From assembly GCA_020720045.1 (NCBI GenBank), contig DYPH01000047.1:1-40070 (forward strand): a stretch of DNA of 40,070 bases, in the 5' to 3' direction. This document shows positions 17,087 to 25,716 of this stretch, one piece after another. Source of the DNA: Sorangium cellulosum. GTDB taxonomy: Bacteria > Myxococcota_A > Polyangia > Polyangiales > Polyangiaceae. The notes under the pieces are model-generated. The model ran no database searches and was not told the DNA's origin. It saw nothing but the letters and a program-made list of their open reading frames with translations. The translations under genes were made by a program, and so were the position numbers. The stretch's first letter is position 1. Each line of letters begins with the position of its first letter.

Positions 17087-19141
17087 ATGCGCCGCTTCTA
17101 CGTCACGACGCCGATTTACTACGTCAACGACGTCCCCCACCTCGGTACCGCCTACACGACCGTCGTGGCCGATGCACTCCGCCGCTTCCACGCCCTCGAC
17201 GGCGCCGATGCGCGAATGCTCACCGGCACCGATGAGCATGGCCTCAAGCTGGAACGGGTCGCCAAAGAGCGGGGGATCGCCCCAAAAGAGTTCGTCGACG
17301 AGATGAGCGCCCCCTTCCGGGAAGCGTGGCCCAAGCTCGACGTAGCGGCCGATGATTTCATCCGCACGACGGAGAGCCGCCACCAGACGTGGGTCCAAGA
17401 TCTGTGGAAGAAGGTCGCGGCGAATGGCTATTTGACGCTCGGAAACTACGAGGACTGGTATTGCGTCGGCTGCGAGAGCTTCAAGACGGAGAAGGAGCTT
17501 GAGCCCGGGAATATTTGCCCACTTCACAAGAAGCCGGTCGAGCGCGTCAAAGAGGAAACCTTCTTCTTTCAGCTCTCAAAATTCCAGCAGCCATTGCTTG
17601 ACTTCTACGCGTCCCACCCGGATTTCATTCAGCCGGAAGGGCGCCGAAATGAGGTCCTTTCTTTCGTAGAAGCGGGCCTCAAAGATTTGAGTGTATCCCG
17701 CACGAGTTTCTCCTGGGGCATCCCGGTCCCCGGCCATCCGAACCACGTGATGTACGTCTGGTTCGACGCGCTCGCGAACTACCGCTCCGCCCTTCAAGGG
17801 GCCGATAGTTACGGGGATCTTGCACGCTTCTGGCCCCCGTACGCGGGGGGCGAGCCGGTGACGGCGGGGCGCGTGCTCCACCTCGTAGGCAAGGATATCC
17901 TTCGCTTTCACGCGATCTTCTGGCCGGCGTTCCTCCTGGCAGCCGGCTACACGACCGACCAGCTCCCGACGCAGGTCTTCGCCCACGGCTTCCTCACCGT
18001 CGACGGCCAGAAGATGTCGAAGAGCCTCCGGAATGCGGTCAACCCGGTGCGCCTCGCCGAAAAGCTCGGCGCCGACGCCGTTCGCTACCAGCTGCTCCGC
18101 GCGATCGCGTTCGGCCAGGACGGGGACTTCGATCACGGCGCGCTCTTGGAGCGGTACAACGCCGATTTGGGCAAGAATCTAGGGAACTTGCTCAATCGCG
18201 TCATCGGGCTGACGGTGAAAAACTTTGACGGCAAGGTACCGGCCCGGGGGGAGACCACGCCGCTTGAGAACGAGCTCTCCAGCGAGGTCTCCAAGCTGAT
18301 CGAGGCGGCAAAGGCAGCGTGGTTCGCCGTCGAGCCCCACCGGGCCCTCGAGCATACGTTTGCCATCGCCGCCCTCGGAAACCAGTACATCGATCGCACG
18401 GCCCCGTGGGCGCTCGCCAAGCGCACGGCGCCGGAGGACCGCGCCCGCTTCGGCACCGTGCTCGCGACCCTCTTTGGCCTCCTGGAAACACTCTCGCGGC
18501 TCATCGGGCCGGCGATGCCGACGAAAGCGGCGGCAATGCGCCACCAATTGGGCCTCGACGCGGTCGTACCGACCCATGGCGAATCTCAGGTGCCGAGCGG
18601 CCTTGGCAGCATCGCCGAAGGGACCGTCCTCCGGCCGGAAGGGGCCCTCTTCCCGACCTACGACAAAGACCAAATCAAAGCGCTCCTCGACGAGCTCGTC
18701 CCCCCGAAAGAGGCCCCAGTGACTGAAGAAAAGCCGGCGCCGAGCGCCTCGGAAGCGACCCCATCGGTCGCCCCGATTACCGCCGCCGTACCGACCCTCG
18801 ACGAGAGCCTTCCGGCCGTCGACTACGACACCTTTGCGAAGACCGACTTGCGGGTCGGCCTCATTTCTCACGCGGAGAAGGTCCCCCGGAAGGACAAGCT
18901 CCTTCGCCTGGAGGTCGACCTCGGCGAAGGGAAGCCGCGGCAAATCGTCGCCGGTCTGGCGCTTACCTTCAAACCGGAAGACCTCGTCGGCCGCCGGGTG
19001 CTCGTCGTCGCAAACCTCGCGCCGAGGGATTTCGGCAAGGGGCTCATCTCCCACGGAATGATCCTCGCAAGCGGCCCGTCGGAGGCGCTTATTCTCCCGA
19101 CGATCGACGCGAGCGTCGCCCCGGGTTCACGACTCAAGTAA
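17087..19141 (+). CDS. metG: Methionyl-tRNA synthetase
   Basis: A 684-residue class I synthetase charging tRNA-Met. The HIGH-type motif appears as HLGT (residues 18-21) after FYVTTPIYYVNDVP; a zinc-binding knuckle includes CVGC and CPLH; the KMSKS loop is at residues 309-313. The anticodon-binding helical domain follows, then a Pro/Ala-rich linker, and a C-terminal tRNA-binding OB domain (FAKTDLRVGLI through GLISHGMILAS) of the Trbp111/EMAP-II type that helps dimerise and bind tRNA. Length is normal for the form with the fused domain. It is the last gene of the plus-strand group and is followed by a strong terminator. Confidence 0.96.
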   Translation: MRRFYVTTPIYYVNDVPHLGTAYTTVVADALRRFHALDGADARMLTGTDEHGLKLERVAKERGIAPKEFVDEMSAPFREAWPKLDVAADDFIRTTESRHQTWVQDLWKKVAANGYLTLGNYEDWYCVGCESFKTEKELEPGNICPLHKKPVERVKEETFFFQLSKFQQPLLDFYASHPDFIQPEGRRNEVLSFVEAGLKDLSVSRTSFSWGIPVPGHPNHVMYVWFDALANYRSALQGADSYGDLARFWPPYAGGEPVTAGRVLHLVGKDILRFHAIFWPAFLLAAGYTTDQLPTQVFAHGFLTVDGQKMSKSLRNAVNPVRLAEKLGADAVRYQLLRAIAFGQDGDFDHGALLERYNADLGKNLGNLLNRVIGLTVKNFDGKVPARGETTPLENELSSEVSKLIEAAKAAWFAVEPHRALEHTFAIAALGNQYIDRTAPWALAKRTAPEDRARFGTVLATLFGLLETLSRLIGPAMPTKAAAMRHQLGLDAVVPTHGESQVPSGLGSIAEGTVLRPEGALFPTYDKDQIKALLDELVPPKEAPVTEEKPAPSASEATPSVAPITAAVPTLDESLPAVDYDTFAKTDLRVGLISHAEKVPRKDKLLRLEVDLGEGKPRQIVAGLALTFKPEDLVGRRVLVVANLAPRDFGKGLISHGMILASGPSEALILPTIDASVAPGSRLK

Positions 19142-19162
19142 TCCCACAAGCGGAGGGGATAC

Positions 19163-19196
19163 AAACGGCGTCCTCCCCCGGGGGGCGCCGTTTTTT
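19163..19196 (+). terminator. Intrinsic terminator after metG
   Basis: Arms AAACGGCG (19163-19170) and CGCCGTTT (19186-19193) enclose an inner CCCCC/GGGGG pairing, followed by a run of six T (19191-19196). It lies 22 bp after the metG stop. On the opposite strand the stem is followed only by TTTGTA, so it may also weakly stop transcripts from the rhomboid-like gene ending at 19211. Confidence 0.88.
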
Positions 19197-19210
19197 ATGG
19201 TCGCATGCAA

Positions 19211-19996
19211 TCAGTGGTCGCGGGCGTGGGTGATGCAGAGATCGCGCCGCTCACCGCCGCACTTTTCGCAGGAACAAACACGAATATCGGCCCCTTGAGA
19301 CTGCATGGCTCCGCAAATCGCGCACTGACGCTCCCCGCGACCGACGAGCGGCTCCGCGGAGCGGAGTCCGACGCGACGACGGCGGGCCTCCATAAGGCGG
19401 CGCTCGCCGGCGAAGAAATCACGCCAGTGACCTACGAAGAAAATAAGGTAGTTCAGCGTCGCCGCGCCGACCTGGAGGCGCAGAAGGGCGGGTCCGGCGA
19501 CGATCTCATACAGCAGGTATAGAGCGCTGGCGTAGCCGAGGTATTTGACCTTGACCGGCAGCACCATGAAAAGTCGGATCTCGTAGTTGGGGCTCAGCGT
19601 CGCGAAGGCGAGAAAGAAGCTGGTCGCCAGCAGTTCGGGAGATGCAGGGCCGTGGGCAAGCATGGCCGCTGCCGCCATCGCGGAAAAACCGATGAACCAG
19701 TAGAGAGTGAAGCGGAAGTAGCCCCACTGTTCTTCCAGGTTCCTGTAGACCATGTACATCCAGTAAAGGGCGAACAAGCACCACAGAGGGTCGGCCTGCA
19801 TGACGAACTGGAACGTGAAGAGTCGCCAAAACTCCCCCCCACGGACGGCGGCCGGGTCGAGGACGAGGTAGGCAGGAAAGAGCGGCTTCGCGAAGCCGAG
19901 GAGCGTGACGAGGCCAGACAGGCCTACGAGAAGGAAGGAGAGATCGGGAATCGCGAACCACGAGAACCGGCGCTCGAGACGAGCGAGCAAGCTCAC
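19211..19996 (-). CDS. Rhomboid/derlin-like membrane protein with C-terminal zinc ribbon
   Basis: A 261-residue protein with about five to six transmembrane segments in residues 14-190. The GGEFWRLFTF motif and the WR-x-x-T pattern after the first segment are typical of the rhomboid/derlin superfamily. No GxSG serine motif or matching histidine is visible, so it is probably a proteolytically inactive pseudorhomboid. The soluble C terminus carries a dense cysteine/histidine cluster: C225, C228, C241, C243, C246, C254, H257 and H261, forming one or two zinc sites. The GTG start overlaps the stop of the FHA-like gene (GTGA), so it is the last gene of the Tad operon. The family is not a standard Tad component; its role is unknown, perhaps quality control of membrane partners. 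Confidence 0.72.
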   Translation of the reverse strand: MSLLARLERRFSWFAIPDLSFLLVGLSGLVTLLGFAKPLFPAYLVLDPAAVRGGEFWRLFTFQFVMQADPLWCLFALYWMYMVYRNLEEQWGYFRFTLYWFIGFSAMAAAAMLAHGPASPELLATSFFLAFATLSPNYEIRLFMVLPVKVKYLGYASALYLLYEIVAGPALLRLQVGAATLNYLIFFVGHWRDFFAGERRLMEARRRRVGLRSAEPLVGRGERQCAICGAMQSQGADIRVCSCEKCGGERRDLCITHARDH

Positions 19997-21246
19997 TTGA
20001 TGCCCTTCTCTTCAAGCACCTTCACCGCCGACGAGTAGGTCGGGTCCTTTGGCTTCTGCGCGGCGAGCTGCCGGTAGATCTTCAACGCTTCCGGCAATTT
20101 GCCATCCATCATCGCGTCAACCGCCTGTCGATCCAGCGTCTTGGCGGAGGTGGCCGGCGTTGCGTATTGCTCGCCGTCGTCCTTCTTCTTCTTGTCCTTC
20201 GGGTCGGCGCTCGGTGCCGGCGGCGGGGGCGGCGTCAAAATCTGCGCGCCCAAAATGACGCCGATGACGGGCGCTTTTGGCGCTCCCGAGGCGGCGGCGG
20301 ACGCTGAGGCCAGCGCCGACGCGGACGCTGCGAGCGCCGCCTTTTGCTCGGCGATCAGCTTGTTCTCCGCCTGCTCCCGCTGGAACCGATGTTGGCGAAG
20401 AAGCATGATGATGATGACGCCCGGAAGGGCCACAAAGAGGAATCTCCGGAGCGGAGATCCCTGATTCATGAAATCGTGAAAAGCTCCTTTGGACGGCGCC
20501 GGAGCCGCGGCCATGTTCGGCGGAGGGACTGTATTTGTTCCTGAAGCGCCTGCCTGCGCACCAACGGGCGGGGCGCCGTCCGGTGGGTACCCGGGCGGAA
20601 CAAACGCTTGGGGCCCCTGAGGGACATAGGCTCCTGATGCGCCCGGTCCGGGTTGAACAAACGGTGCACTGCCCGAAGGAATCGCCGGCAGCGCCCGAGT
20701 AGGCCCGGTCTCCGGCGACGCCGGCTGGCCAGGAAAGCGTGTCGCGGGACCGTTTTCGTCGTCGTCGCTCGGGGGCGGCACCCGGGCACCGGCCGCCGGG
20801 CGCACGGCCGCTGCGGAAGGCTGCGCGGCGGGCGCAAACCGGGTCGACTCGTCATCCGGGGGAGAAGCGAACGCGCCGGGAACAAACGGACGCGCCGCAA
20901 CCGGCTGAGGCACGCGCGGCTCGGTGGCGTCGTTCGCGCCAACCTCTTCAAATCGCAACTCAATCGACCCAAATACGACGGTAACCGGCGCGGGAAACGG
21001 CGTCCATGTCGTCGCGACCGGCCGCCCGTTGGCGAGGACCGGCTGCCCTCCGTCGTGGCTTTGGAGGTGAAGCTGCCCTCCGTCAAAAAACAGGTACCCG
21101 ACAACGTCGGCCACCCCCGGATCGGCGATGCGGAGCGCCCCCCGTTGGCCGACGCTCATCGGATCGAGCGGGACCCCTTCGCGAAGGTCGTAGGAGGACG
21201 GGGACGCATTGCCGCGCAAAACGCGCAGTGAAAACGCACGGCTCAT
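19993..21246 (-). CDS. FHA-like / TPR membrane protein of the Tad locus
   Basis: A 417-residue protein in three parts. Residues ~1-105 form a degenerate FHA-like beta sandwich (FSLRVLRGNASPSSYDLREG to VVFGSIELRFEEV), lacking the usual GR and SxxH phosphothreonine residues. Residues ~110-265 are a long Pro/Ala/Gly-rich linker. A transmembrane segment follows (FLFVALPGVIIIMLL), then an Ala/Ser repeat and a C-terminal TPR-like unit (DAMMDGKLPEALKIYRQLAAQKPKDPTY). It probably spans the inner membrane with the FHA-like part in the cytoplasm and the TPR part outside. It is encoded 50 bp after the second cpaF and overlaps the rhomboid-like gene by 4 bp. Function is unknown; a scaffold for the pilus machine is the likely role. 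Confidence 0.68.
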   Translation of the reverse strand: MSRAFSLRVLRGNASPSSYDLREGVPLDPMSVGQRGALRIADPGVADVVGYLFFDGGQLHLQSHDGGQPVLANGRPVATTWTPFPAPVTVVFGSIELRFEEVGANDATEPRVPQPVAARPFVPGAFASPPDDESTRFAPAAQPSAAAVRPAAGARVPPPSDDDENGPATRFPGQPASPETGPTRALPAIPSGSAPFVQPGPGASGAYVPQGPQAFVPPGYPPDGAPPVGAQAGASGTNTVPPPNMAAAPAPSKGAFHDFMNQGSPLRRFLFVALPGVIIIMLLRQHRFQREQAENKLIAEQKAALAASASALASASAAASGAPKAPVIGVILGAQILTPPPPPAPSADPKDKKKKDDGEQYATPATSAKTLDRQAVDAMMDGKLPEALKIYRQLAAQKPKDPTYSSAVKVLEEKGIK

Positions 21247-21296
21247 CGGGGTGGGAGTCTAGCCGAAGGGGTTCGGTGATCGTCAGTTTTCCGCGA

Positions 21297-22439
21297 TCAA
21301 CCGAGCGGCGAGTGGGGCACACGCCCGCCAGCCGCACGAACGGCGTCGTAGAGATTGGAGGGGAAGTCCATCCCGTGCTCGTGCAGCTGCTCGATGCAGC
21401 GAGGGAGGATCCCAGACGGCACAATCTCGCTTTCGATTTTGCCGTCGGGTGTGAAGCCGAGGTACCTGCGGACATAAATGTCCTGCATTTGATACGTCTG
21501 CGTCTGCATGTCGTAGCCGAGCACCTCGCTGATGTGCGTGATCTTTCGAGATCCGTCCTGGAGGCGCCCCACTTGGACAATACAATTCAGGGCGGAAGCG
21601 AGCTGAATACGAAGCGCATGTAGCGGCATGTCGATGTCGCTCATCATCGCCATCGTTTCAAAGCGAGAAATCGTGTCACGCGGATACGTGGCATGGAGCG
21701 TCCCCATGCAACCACCGTGACCGGAGGTCATCGCTTGGATAAGGTCGAGAGCCTCACCTCCTCGAATTTCCCCAAGAACAATCCGGTCGGGACGGAGACG
21801 GAGTGTCGCCTTAAAGAGCTGCCGAATCGTGACCTCTCCGCGACCGCGCGGGTCCGGAGGGCGCGCTTCAAGCTGACAAACGTGTTCCCGTTGGAGCTGA
21901 AGCTCGCGAGAGTCTTCGATAACCACCACGCGCTCGCCGTCCGGAATGTAAGACGACAGCGCGTTAAGCATCGAGGTCTTGCCGGAACCGGTTCCGCCCG
22001 CGATCAGAATGTTAAGCTTCGACGCAACAATGGCCTTTAGTGCGTGGGAGACCTCGTCGTTCATTGCGCCAAAGCGAATGAGTCGCTCGACGTTCAATGT
22101 CTCTTTGAAGAACCGTCGAATCGATACACACGGCCCCTCGGGCGCGGCAGGCGGAAGCACCGCCTCGATGCGGGAGCCGTCGGGGAGTCGCCCTTCGAGG
22201 ATCGGATGCTCCTCGTCGATCATCTTGCCGCAGTACTGGGCGGCATTTCGCAAGGCGGCGGTGAGGTGTTCCCGGGAATCGAATTTCGCCGGGACGAGCT
22301 CCAGAAGGCCCTTCTTCTCGACGAAAATCTGGCCTGGACCATTGATCATGATGTCGCTGACACCAGGATCTTCCAGGTACGGACGAATCGGCGCGAAGAA
22401 CTGGAGGAGCGTCTCCTCAAAAATCTCTTTGGGGATCAT
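21297..22439 (-). CDS. cpaF: CpaF/TadA-type pilus ATPase, short form without FHA domain
   Basis: A 380-residue secretion ATPase of the GspE/CpaF superfamily. It has the short N-terminal domain (EDPGVSDIMINGPGQIFVEK), Walker A GGTGSGKT (148-155), an Asp box (ERVVVIEDSREL), Walker B RPDRIVLGEIRGGEALD and a His box (GCMGTLHATYPRD). All catalytic motifs are intact, so it is probably active. It forms hexamers at the base of the machine and drives pilus extension or retraction. Its ATG overlaps the TadD-like gene by 4 bp. It is the second such ATPase in the locus; the first (25713-27461) carries an FHA domain. Having two in one Tad cluster is uncommon. Confidence 0.92.
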   Translation of the reverse strand: MIPKEIFEETLLQFFAPIRPYLEDPGVSDIMINGPGQIFVEKKGLLELVPAKFDSREHLTAALRNAAQYCGKMIDEEHPILEGRLPDGSRIEAVLPPAAPEGPCVSIRRFFKETLNVERLIRFGAMNDEVSHALKAIVASKLNILIAGGTGSGKTSMLNALSSYIPDGERVVVIEDSRELQLQREHVCQLEARPPDPRGRGEVTIRQLFKATLRLRPDRIVLGEIRGGEALDLIQAMTSGHGGCMGTLHATYPRDTISRFETMAMMSDIDMPLHALRIQLASALNCIVQVGRLQDGSRKITHISEVLGYDMQTQTYQMQDIYVRRYLGFTPDGKIESEIVPSGILPRCIEQLHEHGMDFPSNLYDAVRAAGGRVPHSPLG

Positions 22440-23035
22440 GGTTCTCCGATCCGTTGCGGCATTCCGTCATTGGGGCCACTAAGCGCGGCCCGAGCTTCGG
22501 GGGCGTGGGCGCCGCGCGGAGCGAGGTGGAGGTAGGTCAAAAACTCCGTATTTGCGCCGACGGAATCGTGATGCACGTCGCGAAGTAGCGTCGCCAATGC
22601 GTAGTGGGGATCGGCTTCGTTTGGCACATCGGCAACGACACGACGCAACGTCTTTTCCGCCAGCTCGCTTTCGCCGACCGCCGAATAGAGAGCGCCGAGA
22701 ACAAACCGAGCACCCGTGTCGTTGGGCGACTTCATCAAATACTCTTCCGCGTACTTGATCGCTAGCCGATAGCGGCCATCGGCCGTACACGCGTCGAGGA
22801 GCCACGGCATCACAACCCGCGGACTTGCCCCCTGCTCCATCGCCTGAACGAAGTATTGCTCGGCGCGCGTGTAGTCGCCGACGGACGCAAAGGTCTTGCC
22901 CCGACGGATGAGCTTTTCCGGCTGCTCCTCTTTCGCGATCGCTTCAAGCTTCGCCTCGGTGGCAGGCTTTTTGGGGGTACATGCTCCAAGGCTGAAGCAG
23001 CCAACCACCGCAAGAACGACGAGTGATCTCGTCAC
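22436..23035 (-). CDS. tadD: TadD-like TPR lipoprotein
   Basis: A 199-residue predicted lipoprotein. A hydrophobic signal ends in the lipobox SLGAC (Cys19). The mature part consists of TPR-type helical repeats (GDYTRAEQYFVQAMEQGA, RLAIKYAEEYLMKSPNDT, GESELAEKTLRRVVADVPN). TadD/PilF-type lipoproteins of this size help the secretin reach and assemble in the outer membrane, which fits the cpaC gene in the same operon. The start is GTG at 23035, overlapping the upstream gene (GTGA). Confidence 0.8.
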   Translation of the reverse strand: MTRSLVVLAVVGCFSLGACTPKKPATEAKLEAIAKEEQPEKLIRRGKTFASVGDYTRAEQYFVQAMEQGASPRVVMPWLLDACTADGRYRLAIKYAEEYLMKSPNDTGARFVLGALYSAVGESELAEKTLRRVVADVPNEADPHYALATLLRDVHHDSVGANTEFLTYLHLAPRGAHAPEARAALSGPNDGMPQRIGEP

Positions 23036-23904
23036 TTCTTCCCCGATTTCGTCACCTTCTTCGCGGCATCACGGTCTTGGATTTTCAGCCAATCCGCGTA
23101 GGCGGGATCAACCTTCTCCGTAAAATCGAGGAGGACACGAATGCTCCGACGCACGCTGACCCAATCCTCATTGGTCGTGTGCATCTTCAACCGGAGACGC
23201 TCTTTCCGGTAGCGACGATCGAGGTCGGTGCGGAGCGTTTGAGAGGCGTCGGTGGCGTATTTCGCGCCTTCGCCGTCGTTTCCGGCGGTCAGGCAGGCGG
23301 CGGCGAACTCGTAGCGCTCGACGGCGACGACCCCGTCGCTGACGCTGAATGTCGTCCTCTCGCGATAGGCATCTGCCTCCAGAAGTGCCTGTTCTCCTTG
23401 CGATTTTGCCTGCGGTCCCTGGGCGGGACAGACCACGGCACCAGCACCGCTCTTCCAGAGCTCCGGCGGCTTCGAAACGCCAGAGGAGCTTCCGGAGGTA
23501 TCGGGTTTGAGGACTGCGAAGGCGCCGAGTCCAACGATCGCGACGAGCCCCACCATTGCAAGCGGTGAGGACTTCTTCGGGTCCTTGGTCGCGCCGCCGG
23601 AGCCCGCCTGCTCTGCAAGAACGACGTGGATTTGTGTCGTTCCAATGCCGAGGATCGACTCCGGGGTAATCGGCGATTGAGAGAACGGAATATTATTGAG
23701 GGTCGGCTGCGGATCAAAGGCGAGCGCGGTTGCGTAGAGTCCGCCCGGAACGACGTCAATCCGAACATGCTCGACCTTACCTTGGTCGACAGGGAGTCGA
23801 ATCTCGCAGTGGGCGCCAATGCCGATGAGTGCCCGCTCCCCCTCGACGGTGACCTGATCGAGCTGGCCATTCGACTGACGAATCTGGAACTTAAGGGTCT
23901 TCAC
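23032..23904 (-). CDS. FHA-like single-pass membrane protein of the Tad locus
   Basis: A 290-residue protein starting with GTG at 23904. Residues ~1-95 form an FHA-like sandwich (LKFQIRQSNGQLDQVTVEG, then IGIGAHCEIRLPVDQGKVEHVRI), where the usual GR is replaced by GI and the SxxH serine is absent, so phosphothreonine binding is doubtful. A transmembrane helix follows (PLAMVGLVAIVGLGAFAVL, about residues 112-132), then a ~150-residue C-terminal region with alpha-helical character and two cysteines. It is encoded between tadC and the TadD-like gene. No exact family was recognised; it resembles in layout the FHA/TM protein at 19993-21246. Confidence 0.68.
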   Translation of the reverse strand: MKTLKFQIRQSNGQLDQVTVEGERALIGIGAHCEIRLPVDQGKVEHVRIDVVPGGLYATALAFDPQPTLNNIPFSQSPITPESILGIGTTQIHVVLAEQAGSGGATKDPKKSSPLAMVGLVAIVGLGAFAVLKPDTSGSSSGVSKPPELWKSGAGAVVCPAQGPQAKSQGEQALLEADAYRERTTFSVSDGVVAVERYEFAAACLTAGNDGEGAKYATDASQTLRTDLDRRYRKERLRLKMHTTNEDWVSVRRSIRVLLDFTEKVDPAYADWLKIQDRDAAKKVTKSGKK

Positions 23905-23926
23905 GATGCGGCTCCGATGTGGCGGC

Positions 23927-24847
23927 TCACAGGGCCCCCATGACGCCGAGGAGGTTCGGCCCGAGGATCAGAATCAGGACGACGACAAATACGAGCATGA
24001 GTGGCGCAACAAGCTTCACCGCTGCCTGCGCCGCTAGCTCTTCGGCGCGAACACTTCGCTTGTTTCGAGAGATGGATGCTTGAATGGTGAGGACTTCGGC
24101 GACCGGATTCCCCCGCTCTTCCGCTTGAACGAGCGAGTTCGTAAATTCGATCACCGCTTCGATCGGACAACGCCGCGCAAATTCGAGCATCGCTTCTTTG
24201 CGGGTACGACCGAGATTCAAGGTCTGAAGAATTAGCGTAAATTCTTCAACCATCGGATCTTCGGGATTGGAAGACTTCTCAACGACCTGTCGAATCGCGC
24301 CGGGGAAGTCGAGACCGGCGCTCATCGAAAGTGCCATAAGGTCAACGACGTAGGGGAGTCCTCGACTTACGAGACGCATCCTCTCAATGCCCGAGTCCGA
24401 GACGCGTTGATAGGGGATGGTCACGCCAAGTGTGACGCCTAGAATCCCGATAAGAGAGAGTTCAACTTTGGCGAAGACGTGAACCACGTACGCGAGCAGA
24501 AAGCCGGCAAAGCCGGAAAGGAGCGAAAGTGCGACGAATTCGTCGGCAGTCGCGCCCATCCAATCGCCGGCAAGCCCAAGCATCTTGTCAATCGACGCGC
24601 GCTGCTCCGTCGTCAGGATTGGGCTTAGACGGACGCCGAGCCAACGGACGAAAGGCTCAATGGTGGACCACTGTTCGTTGCGGGAGATTTCCTGCTGACG
24701 CTTGAGCCCGCGAAGGCCGAAGCGCCCGCCCTCGCGCGATTCTGCGCTGGCGAGGATGTAGGTAACGCCAAAGAGGCCGGCGCCGATCATCGCCGCACTG
24801 GCGTAGCGAAATCCGATAGTTGCTGAGGAGAGCTGTGCGGTTTCCAT
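23927..24847 (-). CDS. tadC: TadC-type inner-membrane platform protein
   Basis: A 306-residue polytopic protein of the type II secretion F (T2SSF) family. Hydrophobic segments lie near the N terminus (FRYASAAMIGAGLFGVTYIL), in the middle (LLSGFAGFLLAYVVHVF) and at the C terminus (KLVAPLMLVFVVVLILIL). The cytoplasmic T2SSF domain carries GLPYVVDLMALSMSAGLDFPGAIRQV and EERGNPVAEVLTIQA. With TadB it forms the inner-membrane platform that the CpaF hexamer turns. Its ATG overlaps the tadB stop by one base (TGATG). Confidence 0.9.
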   Translation of the reverse strand: METAQLSSATIGFRYASAAMIGAGLFGVTYILASAESREGGRFGLRGLKRQQEISRNEQWSTIEPFVRWLGVRLSPILTTEQRASIDKMLGLAGDWMGATADEFVALSLLSGFAGFLLAYVVHVFAKVELSLIGILGVTLGVTIPYQRVSDSGIERMRLVSRGLPYVVDLMALSMSAGLDFPGAIRQVVEKSSNPEDPMVEEFTLILQTLNLGRTRKEAMLEFARRCPIEAVIEFTNSLVQAEERGNPVAEVLTIQASISRNKRSVRAEELAAQAAVKLVAPLMLVFVVVLILILGPNLLGVMGAL

Positions 24848-25716
24848 CAGATATCAATCGTGAGGACTTTGCGGGCAATGACGATTGCGCTCACCCACGC
24901 CACCGCTGCGACGAAGAGGAGCGTATAGCCGACAAACGACGCCGTCATCGGGGCAAGGTAGCCGGGCTGCCAGACGCTCATGCCGACCGCAATGACGATT
25001 GGCAACGCACCAACGACCCATAGCTGCATCTTGCCTTCAGCGGTCTTGGTTCGGATGACGCCGTCCAAACGACGCATCTCTCGCAAGGAGTTCGCTGTGG
25101 TTTCGAGGACGCGGGGTAGATTACCGCCGACCTGACGGCCGATCAGAATCGCGCTCAATCCGGAGTCAACCGAACGACTTCCGATGCGCGATGCCATGTG
25201 GATCAAGGATTGATCGAGGGTCGAACCTACCTTCATTTCCTTGAGCGCGAGGTCGATCTCCTGACGAATCGGGTCGACGATAACCGTCACGACGGAGCTA
25301 AGTGCGGCGCCAATACTCGGCGTGCTCTTCATGCCGTTCGCGAGCGCAATCAAGAATCCGTCGAGCTGATCTTCAATTTTCTCGAGACGTTTGATGCGCT
25401 CGTTTTCAATGTGTGCAATCGGGCCGACGCAGATGACCAGCACAAGCGCCCACCAATACTCAAACCCTGCCGCGGCGGATCCGGCGAGGGCCAGAAAGAT
25501 CCCGACGGCCTGGGCGAGGACAATGCGCTCGCCTGGTACAAAGATAAATTGAAGACGGAGCTTCCGCTCGAGCATTGATACGTAACGCGCGTACCAGCGA
25601 AGTACCGGGCCGCCGGTATCGGTTGCCGCGACATACGTGCCGACAAAGAGGCCGATTGTAACGAGGGCAGTCCCCCCCCACCGTAGCGCCGGCAGGCCAA
25701 ATTCGTTCGGTGTCAC
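24847..25716 (-). CDS. tadB: TadB-type inner-membrane platform protein
   Basis: A 289-residue T2SSF-family protein. Transmembrane segments occur near the N terminus, in the middle (VGIFLALAGSAAAGFEYWWALVLVICVG) and as a final pair (VVGALPIVIAVGMSVW and FVGYTLLFVAAVAWVSAIV). The cytoplasmic domain contains QLDGFLIALANGMKSTPSI and ILIGRQVGGNLPRVLETTA, typical of TadB. It pairs with TadC as the platform of the pilus machine. The GTG start overlaps the stop of the FHA-cpaF gene (GTGA), and its own stop overlaps the tadC start. Confidence 0.92.
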   Translation of the reverse strand: MTPNEFGLPALRWGGTALVTIGLFVGTYVAATDTGGPVLRWYARYVSMLERKLRLQFIFVPGERIVLAQAVGIFLALAGSAAAGFEYWWALVLVICVGPIAHIENERIKRLEKIEDQLDGFLIALANGMKSTPSIGAALSSVVTVIVDPIRQEIDLALKEMKVGSTLDQSLIHMASRIGSRSVDSGLSAILIGRQVGGNLPRVLETTANSLREMRRLDGVIRTKTAEGKMQLWVVGALPIVIAVGMSVWQPGYLAPMTASFVGYTLLFVAAVAWVSAIVIARKVLTIDI

